Source of the DNA: Lithobates sylvaticus
Lineage: Eukaryota > Chordata > Amphibia > Anura > Ranidae
NCBI GenBank assembly: GCA_028564925.1
Contig: CM053028.1
Coordinates: 440,660,522 to 440,724,521, forward strand
DNA length: 64,000 bases
Reading direction: 5' to 3'
Part shown: positions 60,365 through 64,000 of the stretch, piece by piece
Layout of the letters: every line of letters starts with the position of its first letter
Numbering within the stretch: position 1 is the stretch's first letter
Position numbers and translations under genes: made by a program
The notes under the pieces: model-generated
Databases searched by the model: none
The model's input: only the letters and a program-made list of their open reading frames with translations
Told to the model about the DNA's origin: nothing

Positions 60365-60954
60365 ATTACCTGTTGCAATTCCAGCATGAAGAGCCAATCC
60401 CCATGCATTTCTGATTGCACATCTGTACAGAGCTGATCTATTAGACCCTGATTCCTTAGTGGGCCGAAAGTTTTACCCCCTTAATGACCATTTACAGCAC
60501 TGCATTACTTTAACTGACAATTGCGCGGTCGTGCTACGCTGTATCCAAAGAATCTGTCTCCTTCTTTTTTTTTTTTTTTTTCCACCTGCACCTACCCACA
60601 TGTCATTCACCTTTAATTCCATAGAAAACTATAATCCCAAATGATTTTAACTTTACAATCTTCTAATCCATTGGGAGGACACCTATGCTAAAGGTTAATT
60701 TGCTAAGTAACACAGATTTGCCTGCAAGTAAATTTATATTATACCCTACGGGCAATGGTGAAATTAGAAGTGGGGCTGGAGGAACACGCGATTCGTTGCA
60801 GACAGGTGCTGGCAGAAAAAGGGATAATATGAGAATATATTGGAATTTTGAGGAGTGGGGTGTGACACCCTGGGTGACTACAACCGTAGTTGTAGTTTCC
60901 TATGACATTCTCTGTCATTCCATAGAAGCCCTGAAAAGAAAAATAGTATTTTTA
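60365..60954. other. intron 7 with a TTAA family-1 fragment
   Basis: At about 60465-60570 TACCCCCTTAATGACCATTT and TAACTGACAATTGCGCGG mark one end of a family-1 element, cut by a T-run. The remainder is not recognised. Confidence 0.5.
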
Positions 60955-63900
60955 AAACAGCTTACCTGTAAAATCCCTTTCTTTGAAGTACATCACGGGA
61001 TACAGAGCCATAGTAGTTACTATGTGGGTTATAGGCCACCTTCAGGTGATGTACACGGGCACACCCTGAGACAAGAAGTCCACTCCCTATATAACCTCTC
61101 CCACTACTGGGAGTACCTCAGTTTTGTAGCAAAGCAATACACGTGTATACCAAAAAGAAGGGAGAGACCTCTGTGTCCCGAGATGTACTTCAAAGAAAAG
61201 GATTTTACAGGTAAGCGGTTTTAAAAATCCTATTTTCTTATCGTACTATGTGGGATGTCCCATAGTAATGCCAACTGAAGGGAGGGAGACACAGCAAAAG
61301 TAGGGCACTAAGAGACTAGAGGACTTATACTGCTGCCTGCAGTACACTGCACCCAAAGGCGATATACTCATGACCTTTTACATCTACTTGATAGAATCTG
61401 GTAAATGTATGGACTGAAGACCAAGTTGCGGCCTTGCAGATTTGAGCCATGGAGGCTTGGTGATGCACTGTCCAGGAAGTACTAACAGCCCTGGTGGAGT
61501 GCGCTTTAATATGAAAAGGTGGAATTTTCCTCTTTAAACCATAAGCTTGAACAATCACTTGACAAATCCATTTATAACTAGTAGATTTCGATGCTGCCTG
61601 TCCTCTCTTAGGACCTTCTGGCAACACAAACAAAACATCTGTTTTAAGAATCTGAGCAGTCGCCTACAAGTAGACCTTGACTGCTCTTACCACATCAAGA
61701 GAATGCAGTGACCTTTCTTCCGCAGAATGAGGTTCTGGAAAAAATGAAGGCAGAAAAATATCCTGGTTTAAATGAAAACCTGACACTACCTTCGGTAGGA
61801 AATTAGGATGAGAACGTAATACAACCTTATCCTTGTGAATAATCAACTATGGCACTTTACAAGAAAGAGCAGCCAACTCTGATACTCTTCTTGCAGAAGA
61901 TATGGCAACCAGAAAAACGAATTGTCAAAAGGACCAAGAGAATATCTTGTATCGGCTCAAAAGGCTGTTTCTGTAAGGCCGACAGGACTAAATTCAAGTC
62001 CCAAGGGTTCAGGGGTGACCTAACTGGAGGATTAATCCGCGTTACCCCCAGAATAAAGCTATGAACCAGAGAGTGTGAAGCAAGTGTTCGTTGAAAAAAT
62101 ACCAATAAGGCCGACACCTGGCTTTTAATAGTGCCAGCTTTATTTCTAATCCCATCTGTAGAAATTGGTGCCAACCCTTGGATTCACACCAGGAGACAAT
62201 TGCCCTCCAGACTCTATAATATATGACTCTGGAGGCCGGCTTCCTAGCATTAACCAAAGTAGAAACTACTGAACCTGACAGCCCACAATCTTTCATGTGT
62301 GGGTTTCAATAGCCAAACCGTTAAATTTAGCTTTTGTAGGTAGGATGGAATACCGGACCTTGCGAGAGACGGTCTGGCCGTGGTGGTAGGGTCCATGGGT
62401 CCCCTACCGCCATCTTTACGATCTCTGCATACCAAGATCTTCTGGGCCACGCTGGGGCTACAAGAATCACCTCCTTCCCTTCCTGCTTGATCCTGCGAAG
62501 AAGGCACGGAAGCAGCAGAACAGGAGGGAATGCATAAATCAGTGAATACTGATCCCACGGAAAAACCAATGCATCTGTTCCGCATGCCAGCGGATCCTTT
62601 GTCCTTGACACAAAGTTGTCGATCTTTTTGTTGAACCTGGGCGCAAACATATCTATGTCTTGAATTCCCCATCTTTGACATATTGATAGAAAGATGTCGG
62701 GGTGAAGAGACCATTCTCCCGGGAACAACTGTTGGCGACTCAAGTAGTCTGCCTGCCAATTCTCTATTCCTGGAATGAAGACTGACGATAGGCAAGGAAT
62801 GTTGTTTTCTGCCCAAGATAGAATATGATTCACCTCTATCTGGGCCGCACGACTTCTCGTGCCCCCTTGGTGATTGATATAGGCCACTACTGTGGCATTG
62901 TCAAATTGGACCCGGAAAGGACAATTCCGTAATCTGAGCATCCAGGCTTTCAGGGCCAGAGGAGCTGCCCGAATCTCTAGAATATTGATGGACAAGGTCA
63001 TTTCTGACTTGGACCATATTCCCTGGACAGACGATTCTTCTAGGACTGCTCCCCAGCCCAGAAGGCTGGCATCTGTTGTTACCACTTTCCAGATAACTGG
63101 TAGAAAGGATTTTCCTTTTTGGAGATTCTTGGTTATCAACCGCCAACTGAGGCTTTGACGCACTTTTGGGGATAAACGCATTGGGAAGTCTAGAGCTTGG
63201 ACCTTCTTGTTCCAAGTTTACAGGATACTGTTTTGCAGCAGTCTCGAATGAAACTGAGCATAAGGAACGGCCTCGAATGAAGCCACCATCTTTCCCAACA
63301 ATCTCATGCAAAGTCGAATAGAAGGATTCTTCTTTGCTTTGACCACCTGAATCAGTTCCCTTATGGAACTGATCTTTTCCTGGGGCAAAAACACCCTCTT
63401 CTGAGCTGTATCTATGATCAGACCAAAGTACTCCAATCTCCTTGATGGTTTTAAGGAGGATTTCTCTAGGTTGAGAATCCAACCTAGGTATTCCAGGTAG
63501 CTGACTGTGGTGACCAAAGTTTGGTTTAAGCGGACTACCGACTGATCTATCAAGAGTAGATCGTCTAAGTAAGCTAGAATCGTTATACCCTGAGCCCTTA
63601 ATCTGGCTAAAGGGGGAGCCAAGACCTTTGTAAACACTTGAGGTGCAGTAGCTAGACCGAAAGGCAGAGCTACAAACTGAAAATGACGATTTTCTATCTC
63701 GAAGCGTAGATATTTCTGGTGAGTGGAAAAAATAGCTACATGGAGATAAGCATTCTTGTCGATTGACAATGTCGATTGACTCTAGCAGTTCTCCACCTTA
63801 TAGAATGTAGACCACTGATTGTATTGACTCCATGCGAAAAGAGTGGATATTCAAAAACAGGTTTAGAGCTTTGAGATCTAAAATGGGTCTGACATCCTCG

Positions 63901-64000
63901 TTTGGTTTTGGTACCGTGAAAAGGTTTGAATAAAACCCTAACCCTCACTCTTCCATGGGGACCACTGATATCACCTTTTGAGACAAGAGATGATCCAAAG
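60955..64000 (-). mobile_element. fossil DIRS-like retrotransposon, minus strand, runs off the window
   Basis: This is a second DIRS-type element, in the opposite orientation to the first and in better condition. Parts in minus-strand order are a reverse transcriptase region (about 63770-63220, with a YLDD motif), an RNase H-type region (about 63180-62330) and a tyrosine recombinase region (about 62300-61330, with an AHSTRA motif). The 3' terminal repeat region lies near 60955-61290, where CCCTTTCTTTGAAGTACATC faces GATGTACTTCAAAGAAAAGG. The 5' part lies beyond 64000. It has a few breaks in the part seen and looks younger than the copy at 53371. Confidence 0.85.

Overview
The window is vertebrate nuclear DNA, most likely from a frog. 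It carries one host gene, the 5' part of IWS1 (the Spt6-interacting transcription elongation factor) on the + strand. Almost everything else is transposable-element sequence. The frog assignment is an inference from the repeat mix: TTAA-flanked non-autonomous elements with CCACTTCAGCCCC and CTTGCCGACC ends, foldback elements with CCCTTTCACAC ends, Tc1, hAT, DIRS, L2 and CR1-like LINEs, and an L1-like ORF1. No tRNA, rRNA, CRISPR array or bacterial-type operon was seen.

Layout. 1-1381 shows nothing recognisable. 1382-7474 is a 6.1-kb hAT transposon with an 8-bp target duplication. It holds a broken ZBED-like transposase and three younger insertions. 7475-13520 holds foldback elements, a truncated Tc1 and a PIF/Harbinger-like relic with divergent SANT and MADF genes. 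13523-18479 holds a minisatellite, an L2 LINE, TTAA elements and a hAT MITE. A 2.2-kb hAT (18480-20677, perfect 8-bp duplication) ends 236 bp before the IWS1 start codon, leaving a compact CpG-rich promoter with a palindromic E-box and an NRF1-type site.

IWS1 runs from 20914 through seven recognisable coding exons: 20914-20947, 35059-35165, 36261-38019, 40690-40885, 43919-43976, 47609-47709 and 59367-59517. They join in frame into 802 codons. These encode the acidic, disordered N-terminal half plus the start of the conserved region. The structured TFIIS N-terminal-like domain lies beyond the window. Exon 3 carries 22 tandem copies of a 13-14 residue [11 protein letters not shown] unit.

The introns are packed with elements. 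Intron 1 has a perfect 659-bp tandem duplication, TTAA elements, hATs and an L1 ORF1 relic. Intron 3 has two Tc1 elements in adjacent TA sites, one of them palindromic. Intron 4 has a CR1-like LINE. Intron 6 has a 1-kb palindrome, a 350-bp tandem repeat, a fossil DIRS element and a Tc1. Intron 7 has a second fossil DIRS element on the minus strand that runs off the end of the window.

Apart from IWS1, no gene here looks functional. Transposon proteins are annotated as relics. Exon junctions come from splice-site consensus, reading-frame continuity and recalled similarity to mammalian IWS1. Element ends come from inverted repeats and target duplications read by eye.
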